Source: Bacillota bacterium
GTDB taxonomy: Bacteria; Bacillota; Clostridia; Acetivibrionales; DSM-1351
Length of the DNA: 64,000 nt
Assembly: GCA_023444055.1 (NCBI GenBank)
Contig: JAEZRV010000024.1
Coordinates: 1 to 64,000 of the forward strand
Reading direction: 5' to 3'
How positions within the stretch are numbered: the first letter of the stretch is position 1; the number at the start of each line of letters is the position of its first letter. The position numbers were made by a program, and so were the translations under genes. This document shows positions 44,454-52,708 of the stretch, in pieces. Under the pieces are notes generated by a model. It did not search any database, had not been told where the DNA came from, and worked only from the letters and a program-made list of their open reading frames with translations.

Positions 44454-45551
44454 TTGGGAAAAAGGTTGATGAACTATCTATTTCTTGCTACGTTTTTATT
44501 ATGCGTAAGCCTATTTGTAATTAAAAGTTTGCCTTCGGTTCTAATGCAGGATGAAATTTTGTTTACATTCTCTGTAACTTCTGACTCTCAGGCAGATTTG
44601 AACGATCCCAATATTTCGGATCAAGACGCTAAATGGACAGTCAATAGTCCTGTATTTACAAAAGTAATTGATAGTATTCAAGAACAAAAGCCGAATATGT
44701 TGTTCTATCTCGGAGATGGGATTAATGGGTATACCGGCGGTGATATGAACAAATTGAACAACGAGTATGCATTTTGGCGTGGCAGTATTGCACGGCTTTT
44801 CGAAGCAGGAATTTATGTTTTCCCTGTTCCTGGTAATCATGAAATGCTTGATTTTGATGCAGAGGCAGTAAAGGATATCACAAATGTCTCTAGAGAAGAT
44901 GCGTGGCGTGAGAATATGGGTGATATTATTCCAAATAAGAAGCTTTGGGAGAAGATACTTTGCGTACCTTTTACATCTAGTGCATGGAGTGATATGGATT
45001 ACGCGCAAGCTGATGATGGGACTATTACAACGGATCAGAGCAAATTGTCCTATTCTTTTGATTATAAGGGCGCTCACTTTATTATTATAAATACACTTGC
45101 TAGCGGAAATGAATCCCATGTGCCGATTACGCGGCTGAAAGAGGATATTTTTGATGCACAGCGACGTGGTATAAAACGTATATTTATTTTTGGGCACGAA
45201 CCAGCTTTCTCTTATAAATATGACTCTTCATCCAAACCTAGAGGATTGGATGTGGATACCAAAGCAAGGGATGAGTTCTGGAAAGTGGTCAAAGATTCTA
45301 ATAGCACTTATTTTTGCGGGCATGAGCACCTTTTCAATGTAAGCCAACCGCAAAATGGTGAGGAATATCAGATTATTGTAGGACCTGCAGGAGGACCATT
45401 CAAAGCACAGGAGCCAGTGCGGGATCCGGATATATTGAAGTACAGCTGGGTGACTGTGAAGGTGCATAAAAACGGTCAAGTACATGTGGATGCCTATGGA
45501 TTTGATCAGAATGAACGCAAAATAAAAGTTTTAAAATGCTGGGACTTATAA
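44454..45551 (+). CDS. Membrane-anchored calcineurin-like metallophosphoesterase
   Basis: About 365 residues. GGAGG at 44441-44445 points to the TTG at 44454; the GTG at 44445 lies on the site itself. One N-terminal helix (about 7-25) anchors an extracytoplasmic catalytic domain. The metal ligands of the family appear in order: D44-x-Q (TSDSQ), GD (YLGDG), GNHE (PGNHEM), GHE (FGHEPAF) and GHEH (CGHEHLF). The enzyme is outside the cytoplasm and next to an exporter, while the cluster encodes a PPDK-like phosphotransferase. A plausible role is therefore dephosphorylation of an exported phospho-product. Alternatively it may act on wall phosphates or phosphodiesters. Confidence 0.88.
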   Translation: MGKRLMNYLFLATFLLCVSLFVIKSLPSVLMQDEILFTFSVTSDSQADLNDPNISDQDAKWTVNSPVFTKVIDSIQEQKPNMLFYLGDGINGYTGGDMNKLNNEYAFWRGSIARLFEAGIYVFPVPGNHEMLDFDAEAVKDITNVSREDAWRENMGDIIPNKKLWEKILCVPFTSSAWSDMDYAQADDGTITTDQSKLSYSFDYKGAHFIIINTLASGNESHVPITRLKEDIFDAQRRGIKRIFIFGHEPAFSYKYDSSSKPRGLDVDTKARDEFWKVVKDSNSTYFCGHEHLFNVSQPQNGEEYQIIVGPAGGPFKAQEPVRDPDILKYSWVTVKVHKNGQVHVDAYGFDQNERKIKVLKCWDL

Positions 45552-45568
45552 TTTTTTGAGGAGCTTAT

Positions 45569-46369
45569 ATGAAGATAATAGACGCTTACATTTATTTTGC
45601 GAAAATGAAACTGATGACTTCAGTTGTATATCGTTTTGAATTTTTCGCTTCTATTATTGCCAGCGGTATGGTTATGTTTTCTACAGTATTTATGTGGCGG
45701 ACGGTTTATCATGCGGTGACAGTAGTGGATGGCTTTAATGTAGATCAGATGATTACGTATTCCATATTATCCACCATACTTGGAATGGTATTTAATGTTA
45801 CTGTGGAAGATGCCATCTATGAAAGGGTTATGCAGGGGGATATAGCCATTGACTTTATTCGGCCGACGAACATGATTCTTTGCTATCTTGCAGAAGATAT
45901 TGGATCATCTACTGGAATTTTGCTTACCCGATGTGCACCAATGTTATTGTTTATTTCAATATTTTTTTATGTACCTACACCTGCAAACGGAGTGGCCTTT
46001 TTGCTTTTTATTATAAGCACAGTTCTAAGTTTTTCTATCATATGGATTATGGATGCTATTATTGGTGTAATGCACATTAAAATGGGTGATCTGGGAAGTC
46101 TGGCTTTTGCGAAGGATTGTATTGTACTGCTACTATCGGGGAGTATTATACCAATTTGGTTTTTGCCAGAAAAAATCAGACTAGTGCTGAGTTTTTTGCC
46201 ATTTCAGTATACCTACCAAACGCCGCTTGGAATTTATATTGGAAAGTATATGCCGTATGAAGCGTTATCGGCTATGCTTGTACAATGTATTTGGATATGC
46301 ATATTGCTTTATGTATTAATTGCAGTTTGGGAAAAAACTAGTAAGAATGTTTTAGCACAAGGAGGTTAA
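45569..46369 (+). CDS. ABC-2 exporter permease, subunit 1
   Basis: A 266-residue membrane protein with about six helices, of the two-subunit ABC-2 group (COG4587-like). The order permease, permease, ATPase is the usual one for these exporters. It lies 17 bp after the phosphatase gene and 5 bp before the second permease. It probably exports the cluster product or confers immunity. The N-terminus is short and soluble (MKIIDAYIYFAKMKLMT), as in the family. Confidence 0.85.
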   Translation: MKIIDAYIYFAKMKLMTSVVYRFEFFASIIASGMVMFSTVFMWRTVYHAVTVVDGFNVDQMITYSILSTILGMVFNVTVEDAIYERVMQGDIAIDFIRPTNMILCYLAEDIGSSTGILLTRCAPMLLFISIFFYVPTPANGVAFLLFIISTVLSFSIIWIMDAIIGVMHIKMGDLGSLAFAKDCIVLLLSGSIIPIWFLPEKIRLVLSFLPFQYTYQTPLGIYIGKYMPYEALSAMLVQCIWICILLYVLIAVWEKTSKNVLAQGG

Positions 46370-46374
46370 AGCTT

Positions 46375-47190
46375 ATGTTGGAGAAAATAAAACAACATTT
46401 TGCAGTAGCGACTTGGCTTTTGTGGCTTTCAATAAGGAAACAGGTCGAGTGGATTTTGACATTAATCAGCTTTGCTATTGCGTTGCCGATAAAGTGTGCA
46501 ACGGGGCTTGTCCTGATTTATGTTCTGGTTGACAAGTTTTCGCCACTTTACGGATGGTCCTTTAATCAGCTTGTTTTTTTATATGGACTATCCTATGTCA
46601 GTGATGGGTTAGCCTCTACTTTTGCGTCTCAGGCAAGAAGAATTGAAATATATGTTACCCGCGGAGATTTTGATCGTTCGCTGGTAAGACCGATAAGTGT
46701 TCTTTTCCAGTTTTTATTTCGATTTATTTTTTTGGGTGGAGTAATGGAAGTAATTTCAGGATTGATTGTGTTGATTTATGGTTATAGGCTCTCCGGCTTT
46801 TCTTTAACTTTTGTGAACATTGTTAAGATAGCGGTTGTGATTTTGGGGGCTACACTCATAAGGGTAGCCTATTTAATTATTGTTGGATCCATTGCATTTT
46901 GGACCAAAAGAAGTGGTCCAATTGTCTGGGTTTGGGATGAAATTGTAAGAAGAACAACACAGTATCCGATTACAATGTATCCCCAAATATTTCAGGCATT
47001 ATTTACATTTATACTGCCATTTTCATTTATAAGCTATTATCCGTGTTGCGATTTTTACGGATTCAAATCCCAGTTTGATTTACCGTTGAACTTTGTCTTT
47101 TGGACACCGGTAATAGGGATTTTCACGTTTATTTTGGCAAACAAGATATTTAATTATGGATTGAAAGTATATGAAAGTGCAGGAGCATGA
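46375..47190 (+). CDS. ABC-2 exporter permease, subunit 2
   Basis: A 271-residue membrane protein with about six helices (COG3694-like). The conserved cytosolic stretch IEIYVTRGDFDRSLVRPISV, typical of this subunit (-RGDFDRxLVRP-), is clear. It starts behind AAGGAGG. Its stop is 12 bp before the ATPase gene. It forms the transport channel with subunit 1. Confidence 0.88.
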   Translation: MLEKIKQHFAVATWLLWLSIRKQVEWILTLISFAIALPIKCATGLVLIYVLVDKFSPLYGWSFNQLVFLYGLSYVSDGLASTFASQARRIEIYVTRGDFDRSLVRPISVLFQFLFRFIFLGGVMEVISGLIVLIYGYRLSGFSLTFVNIVKIAVVILGATLIRVAYLIIVGSIAFWTKRSGPIVWVWDEIVRRTTQYPITMYPQIFQALFTFILPFSFISYYPCCDFYGFKSQFDLPLNFVFWTPVIGIFTFILANKIFNYGLKVYESAGA

Positions 47191-47202
47191 GGTGAGGATA
47201 TA

Positions 47203-48177
47203 ATGGCATTAATTGAAGTAGAGAATTTGGTCAAGGAATATACTATTAATAAGAAAAAAAGTGGGCTACAGGGAATGCTCGCCGGCATTATTCATCCTGA
47301 GAAAGTGAAAGTAAGAGCTGTTGATGATATTAGCTTTAGTATTAGTAGAGGTGAAATTGTAGGGTATATAGGACCAAATGGGGCGGGTAAAAGCACGACG
47401 ATTAAAATGATGACAGGAATTTTGCATCCGACATCTGGGTCATTGAAAATCGATGGGTTGTCACCGCAGGAGGATCGTAAAAAAGTCGTAAAAAAGTTGG
47501 GTGTTGTCTTTGGACAAAGAACACAGCTTTATTGGGAATTGAGGCTGGGAGAATCCTTTGAGCTTCTTCGGCGGATATATCAGATTGACACGAAAACATA
47601 TAATGAAAATGTTGATATGATGTGTGAAGTACTGAAAATTCGTGATCTTTTGGATGTTCCAGTACGACAAATGTCACTCGGACAACGTATGAAAGGTGAT
47701 CTGGCAGCTGCTATGTTGCATTCTCCTTCAATACTTTTTTTGGACGAACCTACCATCGGCTTGGATGTGGATGCGAAGCATGCCATCCGAAAATTTATAT
47801 CTGAAATTAACCAGCGGTTTCAAGTTACGGTCATTCTGACAACGCATGACCTGGATGACGTTGAGCAGTTATGTACACGTTTGGTGGTTATCAATCACGG
47901 AAAAATTGTTGAAGATGGTCCTTTAAGCTCACTTCTAAATAAGCTTGCCCCATACCGGGAGTTGGTTATAGAAATGATGTCACCGCAAGAAAATATATTT
48001 CATCCGGCGGCAGATGTTGTAAAACAGGAAGGACATAAGGTGTGGTTACGATTTGCAAAGGATAAAATTACAGCGTCTGAATTAATTTCTGATCTGTCCA
48101 AAGCGTATCCGATTAAGGATCTCAATGTACAAGAGCCTAATATTGAGGATGTCATTCGGGAAGTTTACAAAAAATAG
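47203..48177 (+). CDS. ABC exporter ATPase
   Basis: A 324-residue cytoplasmic ATPase (COG4586-like). Walker A is GPNGAGKSTT, the signature is MSLGQRMKGDL, Walker B is ILFLDEPTIGLD and the switch histidine is in TTHDLDD. The N-terminal insertion before Walker A (LQGMLAGIIHPEKVKVRAVDD) and the C-terminal extension of about 80 residues are typical of this subfamily. It powers the two adjacent permeases. The glycosyltransferase gene begins 12 bp after its stop. Confidence 0.93.
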   Translation: MALIEVENLVKEYTINKKKSGLQGMLAGIIHPEKVKVRAVDDISFSISRGEIVGYIGPNGAGKSTTIKMMTGILHPTSGSLKIDGLSPQEDRKKVVKKLGVVFGQRTQLYWELRLGESFELLRRIYQIDTKTYNENVDMMCEVLKIRDLLDVPVRQMSLGQRMKGDLAAAMLHSPSILFLDEPTIGLDVDAKHAIRKFISEINQRFQVTVILTTHDLDDVEQLCTRLVVINHGKIVEDGPLSSLLNKLAPYRELVIEMMSPQENIFHPAADVVKQEGHKVWLRFAKDKITASELISDLSKAYPIKDLNVQEPNIEDVIREVYKK

Positions 48178-48189
48178 GGAGTGAATAGA

Positions 48190-49401
48190 ATGAAAAAAAC
48201 TAAGTACATTTTTGTAGGTATGACCTCCGGATTTGGTCCGCTGGCCCAAATTATACCAATTGTAAATGAACTTAAAAAGAATGGATATAAAATTATATGC
48301 TTTATAGAACGGAATGGAAAAAATATACTGACAAATATGGGAATTGAAATTTTAGATTTTCCTGAAATACCGCTGCCAGATAATGTATATCCAAGTGGTC
48401 CCGAATGGTGGAATCTGGATTATTTTTGGGGGAAATACGGCTTTAATGACTACAGCTATTTGGAGCTGTTGATTCAGACTTTTAGTGCCGAAATAGAGAA
48501 ATATAAGCCAGAACTTATTATATCTGTGCTACATCCACCAGCTGCTATTCTTGCAAGAAAATTTGGTGTACCTTTGGTATGCGTAACGCAGTCTTGTATG
48601 CATAAAAACGGAAAAGGAGGGCGGACAACATGGTGGAAAGAGTTGCCCGATGTTCCCTTAACAGCTAGTGCAAATGTAAATCGCATTCTGGAAGAGATGG
48701 GACTAGAGAAGATTGAGAAAATGGAAGATTTGAATGAGGGAGATCTTACGATTGTTCCAAGTATTCCGGAATTCGACGTGATTGATCAGAAAAACCTCTT
48801 CTATACGGGACCAATGCTTTGGGAAGGATGTAACGAAATACCCGAAGAGGAGTATAAGATAGAAAGAAAAAATCCATATTTAATTTATACATATACAGGT
48901 TACTTACAGCGTTCACACGGAAAAGCTTCCGGACTTATGGTGTTGGAAAACATTGTGCATGCATTTAAGAATACTGAATTCGATGTAATTGTATCTATAG
49001 GAGTAGGAGAAACTATTCCTCCTGAGATTCCATTAGTAGACAATATTAGAATTGTGGAGTGGGTTCCTGTTAGTAAGGTTATACCACATTGTGACCTGAC
49101 ACTTCATCATGGTGGTCACGGATCTTGCATGCAAAGTCTTGTAAACGGAGTTCCGAGCATTGTTATTCCGACAAGTGATGAAAGGGAATACAATGCACGC
49201 CAAATGTCGGAGTTGGGAGTAGGAGTCTATTTTGTGCCAGAGGAAATAACACCGCAATTGTTATTGCAAGGCGCACGGGAATTGGTTCGTGATGAAAAAA
49301 TTAAAAACAGTGCGAAAAGCTGGTCTGAAAAGATTCACAGCAGAAAATATAATGGAGCAGTGCTAGCAGCTCAAGCAATTATGGATCTAATGAAAGCTTG
49401 A
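48190..49401 (+). CDS. GT1-family (MGT/UGT-like) glycosyltransferase
   Basis: About 403 residues with the GT-B fold of macrolide/UDP-glycosyltransferases. The ATG at 48190 is chosen because AGGGAG (48176-48181) precedes it. The N-terminal acceptor domain starts TKYIFVGMTSGFGPLAQIIP. The C-terminal nucleotide-sugar site shows WVPVSKVIPHCDLTLHHGGHGS, with the HGGHGS motif, and the PSIVIPTSDEREYNARQM segment. Enzymes of this group glycosylate phenols and other small molecules. A 4-hydroxybenzoyl group, made by the chorismate lyase encoded next, is a natural acceptor. The donor sugar is not evident. Confidence 0.88.
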   Translation: MKKTKYIFVGMTSGFGPLAQIIPIVNELKKNGYKIICFIERNGKNILTNMGIEILDFPEIPLPDNVYPSGPEWWNLDYFWGKYGFNDYSYLELLIQTFSAEIEKYKPELIISVLHPPAAILARKFGVPLVCVTQSCMHKNGKGGRTTWWKELPDVPLTASANVNRILEEMGLEKIEKMEDLNEGDLTIVPSIPEFDVIDQKNLFYTGPMLWEGCNEIPEEEYKIERKNPYLIYTYTGYLQRSHGKASGLMVLENIVHAFKNTEFDVIVSIGVGETIPPEIPLVDNIRIVEWVPVSKVIPHCDLTLHHGGHGSCMQSLVNGVPSIVIPTSDEREYNARQMSELGVGVYFVPEEITPQLLLQGARELVRDEKIKNSAKSWSEKIHSRKYNGAVLAAQAIMDLMKA

Positions 49402-49474
49402 AAAATACAGTAATTCAAAATATTAACTAATTTTGAGAGTAGAATCGGATTCGATTCAATTGAGGATGATAGAT

Positions 49475-50044
49475 ATGAAAGAGAAAAAAAATACTTTGAC
49501 CGAGAAGATGGAACTATATCAAGGACTTGAGAAAGGAATTGTTAATTTACTTTTGAAAGCAGATGGTTCCACTACACAGTTGTTAGAGATGCTGGTTAAC
49601 GATAAGCTGGAAGTCCAGATACACCAGCAAGATTTTGTGAAGGCTGAGCAAATGCCGAAAGAGGTAGCTTGCCACTTTAAAAACGACAATTTATTTCTCT
49701 ACCGTATTATGTCATTAAACTACAATGGAGAAACTATTTCGGAAAATGTTGTGATTTCACCAAGATCTTCTCTGGATGCTTTTCTACAAAAGAATCTCTT
49801 TGATGGACAAATTCCGCTCGGAAAATTAATCAATCAGACCGAACACAAGCGGGTTCCGATTTCACAAGGCATGGTTTATTCTTCTGATGTGCAGCATTTG
49901 TTTGCAACATGGAAAATTAAAGAAGGGCTTTACCCGAGCAAGGAATACTTTATTGTAAAAGAACAGGATAATTGGTTTTATATTTGTGAGCTTTTTCATT
50001 ATAAAACGATTTATAAATATTTTATAAAAATGATTTTAGGATAA
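49475..50044 (+). CDS. Chorismate lyase (UbiC/DUF98-type), 4-hydroxybenzoate synthase
   Basis: A 189-residue protein. The ATG at 49475 is preferred because GAGG (49462-49465) lies 9 bp upstream; a longer in-frame start at 49433 is possible. The sequence has the family pattern LLKADGSTTQLLEMLVNDKL, then QQDF, then LYRIMSLNYNGE, PRSS and IPLGKLI. Chorismate lyases split chorismate to 4-hydroxybenzoate and pyruvate. In a low-GC anaerobe without a ubiquinone pathway, such a gene in a biosynthetic cluster most likely supplies a 4-hydroxybenzoyl starter. The match is at the level of pattern and order, so the exact reaction is likely but not proven. Confidence 0.75.
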   Translation: MKEKKNTLTEKMELYQGLEKGIVNLLLKADGSTTQLLEMLVNDKLEVQIHQQDFVKAEQMPKEVACHFKNDNLFLYRIMSLNYNGETISENVVISPRSSLDAFLQKNLFDGQIPLGKLINQTEHKRVPISQGMVYSSDVQHLFATWKIKEGLYPSKEYFIVKEQDNWFYICELFHYKTIYKYFIKMILG

Positions 50045-50169
50045 AATCCTGCACTGGCAGGTAATATGAGTTAGTAATATGAGGTGTAGGAATTCGAGCA
50101 ATAAAAGAGACAACGTAAGATATTGGTCGAGGATTTTATGTAAAAATCTATATATAAGGAAGATGTAGT

Positions 50170-51255
50170 ATGAAAAATATGCCTTTAGTGAGTATAATTA
50201 CACCAACTTATAATCGCAAGCACACGATTTCTAGAGCGATTGAATCGGTAAAAAGACAGACGTACACAAATTGGGAAATGATTATTGTGGACGATGGAAG
50301 TAAGGATGAAACCGAACAGATAGTACGCCAATATGCAGAAAAGGACAATAGAATCAAATTTTTGAGTAACGGCGTAAATAAGGGACCTAGTGTAGCTAGA
50401 AATACTGGTATAAAAAACAGCCAGGGAGAAATAATAGCTTTCCTAGATTCCGATGACGAATGGATGGAGCATCATCTATATGACAGTGTTCAAGCACTAC
50501 AGGAAGAAAAAGTAAACGTATGCTTTGCACTATGGTATGAAAAAAATAAACAGGGTGAAGTAAGCTCAATGCATGAAAGTCCAAGTAATAAAGAACGTAT
50601 GGAATGTGCTTTAGAACATTTACATCCACAAATTGATGGCAATCGCTATGTTTTTTCATCACCAGAGTTTTTTGAGTATAATACTGCTGTAAAAACCGTC
50701 AACTGTTATCATATAAACAGTATGGTTTGTAAAAGAGAAGTTCTTGATAAAGTTGGTATGTTCAATGAAAAACTTTGGGCTTCAGAAGATATGGATTTAA
50801 TTTATCGGATTTTACATGAGTATGATTTTTGCCTATTGCGGGATTACCATTTTACATACAATATAGGCGACGAGGGAAATTTATACGCTTTTATGGATCG
50901 GTCAAAGATTAATCTAGAGTGCCTTCTGGTAGATGCTACTCTGGTAAAAAAGCTAACCTTTTTTGGAAAGAATGACTGCAGAATGATGAAGCTGAGAAAA
51001 GAACTTGCCAGCAACTCCAAAAGGGTGAAAGATAGAGCAGCCTGTATTGACCGTTGCAACCGTAGGTTAGACAATGCCTACTTTACAATCGGGTATATCA
51101 ATAAGAAATTGAATAAATCAACTGCGGTCTATTATCTGTTAAAATCACTCAGATATCGATACAGCAAAATAAAGGTGCAGCTTATTGTAAATATTTTACT
51201 TCCTTTTGTTTTTCCAAATGTTTATGTGGATAAAAATGAACTTAGAATTGTATAA
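50170..51255 (+). CDS. GT2-family glycosyltransferase
   Basis: A 361-residue inverting glycosyltransferase of the GT-A fold. The start VSIITPTYNRKHTI and the metal/nucleotide-sugar motif in AFLDSDDEW (DxDD) are diagnostic. The C-terminal third (about 260-361) is basic and helical with a weak hydrophobic end. It lies 125 bp after the chorismate lyase gene and is the last gene that clearly belongs to the cluster. It could add a second sugar to the product or act in surface glycan synthesis. No terminator with a clear T run follows. Confidence 0.85.
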   Translation: MKNMPLVSIITPTYNRKHTISRAIESVKRQTYTNWEMIIVDDGSKDETEQIVRQYAEKDNRIKFLSNGVNKGPSVARNTGIKNSQGEIIAFLDSDDEWMEHHLYDSVQALQEEKVNVCFALWYEKNKQGEVSSMHESPSNKERMECALEHLHPQIDGNRYVFSSPEFFEYNTAVKTVNCYHINSMVCKREVLDKVGMFNEKLWASEDMDLIYRILHEYDFCLLRDYHFTYNIGDEGNLYAFMDRSKINLECLLVDATLVKKLTFFGKNDCRMMKLRKELASNSKRVKDRAACIDRCNRRLDNAYFTIGYINKKLNKSTAVYYLLKSLRYRYSKIKVQLIVNILLPFVFPNVYVDKNELRIV

Positions 51256-51446
51256 TCTAACCGCTCGATCGGTTACTAAGATGTATATACCATTTCTTCG
51301 ACCAACTGTAGATGCTGTTAATCATTTAATTAAAGAGTTGATTGAAATACTAACAATACAATAAAGGACTGACGAGTCATATCTGATTAATAAAAAGTAA
51401 AATTTGTGATAATGGGTGTAATTTTGTTTCAAAATTAGAATGACTA

Positions 51447-51475
51447 TTGACTTTTGAATACCGGTTTGTTACTAT
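51447..51475 (+). promoter_or_regulatory. Sigma-A promoter of the LacI-type regulator
   Basis: TTGACT (51447-51452), 17 bp, then TACTAT (51470-51475). The regulator's probable operator begins 8 bp further on, which fits autorepression. Confidence 0.5.
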
Positions 51476-51483
51476 AACATTAG

Positions 51484-51495
51484 CTAAACGTTTCA
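51484..51495. promoter_or_regulatory. LacI-family operator 1
   Basis: CTAAACGTTTCA, 11 of 12 bases of the palindrome found again before the kinase operon. The central ACGT with flanking A/T is typical of LacI-family sites. Confidence 0.6.
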
Positions 51496-51523
51496 CGAAT
51501 GAGGTGATTATATTTCTGTTACA

Positions 51524-52519
51524 ATGAAGGATGTTGCTAAGAAATCAGGGCTCTCAATTGCGACAATTTCAAAATATATCAATGGCGGTAATGTCCTTGA
51601 GGAAAATCGTGTTGTTATTGATAAAGCAATTAAAGAGTTGGGTTTTGAAGTTAACGAGATTGCAAGAGGGCTAAAAACTAATAAAACGATGACAATTGGA
51701 CTGTTGATTCCAAGCCTTGAGAGTATATTTTTTACAAGTATAGTTTCAAATATAGAAAATATTTTAATAAAGAATGGATATAGTACGATAATTTGTGACT
51801 ATAAGGAAGATAAGGATCTTGAGAAACAAAAGCTTGATTTTTTAGTAAGAAAAATGGTGGATGGTATTATTACTATGCCGATGGGATGTGACTTAGAGGT
51901 TATTAATTCAGTTATTAACAAAAACATTCCAGTTGTACTTATTGATAGAGCTCTCAAGGGAGTAGAGTGTGATACAGTACTGGTAGACAATCTAAATGCT
52001 TCTTATAATGCGGTAGAACAATTGATAATTCATGGGCATAAAAGAATTGGAATTATCTGTGGGCCAAATGACATATATACTGCTCAAGAACGTCTGAAGG
52101 GCTATGAAAGAGTACATGAAGATTATGCTATGGCTATAGATAGTAAACTGATAAAAAAAGGTGACTATCAGGTAGAGAGCGGTTATCGGCTACTGTTGGA
52201 GCTGATAAAAATGGAGGAACCTCCAACTGCTGTTCTAGTTACAAACTATGAAATGACTCTAGGTGCCATAATGGCTATAAATGAAAGTGATATAAAAATA
52301 CCCGATGATATATCTTTTATTGGCTTTGACAATTTGCAGCTTGCAAAAGTGGTAAAGCCGCCATTGTCCATAGTTATTCAGCCAGTTGAACAAATAGGAG
52401 AAGTAGCGGCAAATATGATTTTAAAGCGGCTAAAAGGTGACAACTCAAACTTTCCATCAATGATACGGCTAAAAACAGAGTTGGTTTTAAAGGAGTCTAT
52501 TAAGAATATAGAAAAATAG
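51524..52519 (+). CDS. LacI-family transcriptional regulator
   Basis: A 331-residue repressor. The N-terminal helix-turn-helix reads MKDVAKKSGLSIATISKYINGG, with the hinge helix at about 45-55 and a periplasmic-binding-protein-like effector domain to the end (TIGLLIPSLESIFFT, VVLIDRAL, ISFIGFDNL). The ATG lies 18 bp from GAGGTG (51501-51506). An in-frame ATT at 51512 has ideal spacing and would add SVT, as seen in relatives, so a rare ATT start is possible. It probably represses itself and the sugar operon through the two CTAAACGTTTAG-type sites. The inducer is likely a sugar or sugar phosphate of that pathway. Confidence 0.92.
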   Translation: MKDVAKKSGLSIATISKYINGGNVLEENRVVIDKAIKELGFEVNEIARGLKTNKTMTIGLLIPSLESIFFTSIVSNIENILIKNGYSTIICDYKEDKDLEKQKLDFLVRKMVDGIITMPMGCDLEVINSVINKNIPVVLIDRALKGVECDTVLVDNLNASYNAVEQLIIHGHKRIGIICGPNDIYTAQERLKGYERVHEDYAMAIDSKLIKKGDYQVESGYRLLLELIKMEEPPTAVLVTNYEMTLGAIMAINESDIKIPDDISFIGFDNLQLAKVVKPPLSIVIQPVEQIGEVAANMILKRLKGDNSNFPSMIRLKTELVLKESIKNIEK

Positions 52520-52536
52520 TTTAATAAATACGTTGA

Positions 52537-52598
52537 AACGCCTCTGATGTAATTAAATTTTTCTACAATCGAAAAATTTAATTTTGAATATAGGCGTT
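52537..52598. other. Nested inverted repeats between the regulator and the sugar operon
   Basis: An inner 13-bp perfect repeat (AATTAAATTTTTC / GAAAAATTTAATT, 7-nt loop) sits inside an outer pair, AACGCCT (52537) / AGGCGTT (52592). It could terminate the regulator transcript, since the inner stem ends in TTTTG. The outer GC pairs are unusual for a simple terminator. Confidence 0.5.
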
Positions 52599-52652
52599 AT
52601 AAAAATATTCGAGAAGTGAAGTATTTTGCTTCTCATATATTTTGAAATAGAG

Positions 52653-52664
52653 CTAAACGTTTAG
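52653..52664. promoter_or_regulatory. LacI-family operator 2 and promoter region of the sugar operon
   Basis: A perfect 12-bp palindrome, CTAAACGTTTAG. It sits between a TTGAAA (52642-52647) and TATATA (52667-52672), so bound repressor would block the polymerase. It matches the operator before the regulator gene. Confidence 0.65.
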
Positions 52665-52708
52665 ACTATATAACAATAAATACAGAATAACGTAACGAGG
52701 TGAACAAT

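Noticed and set aside
30036..51255. Closthioamide (cta) cluster
   Set aside because: Chorismate lyase, ligase and ACP are shared ideas, but I see no thioamide-forming ANH-type enzyme and no cysteine-peptidase-like amide ligase. A serine NRPS is present instead.
51256..51300. Terminator at the end of the cluster (TAACCG/CGGTTA)
   Set aside because: The stem is only 6 bp and no T run follows.
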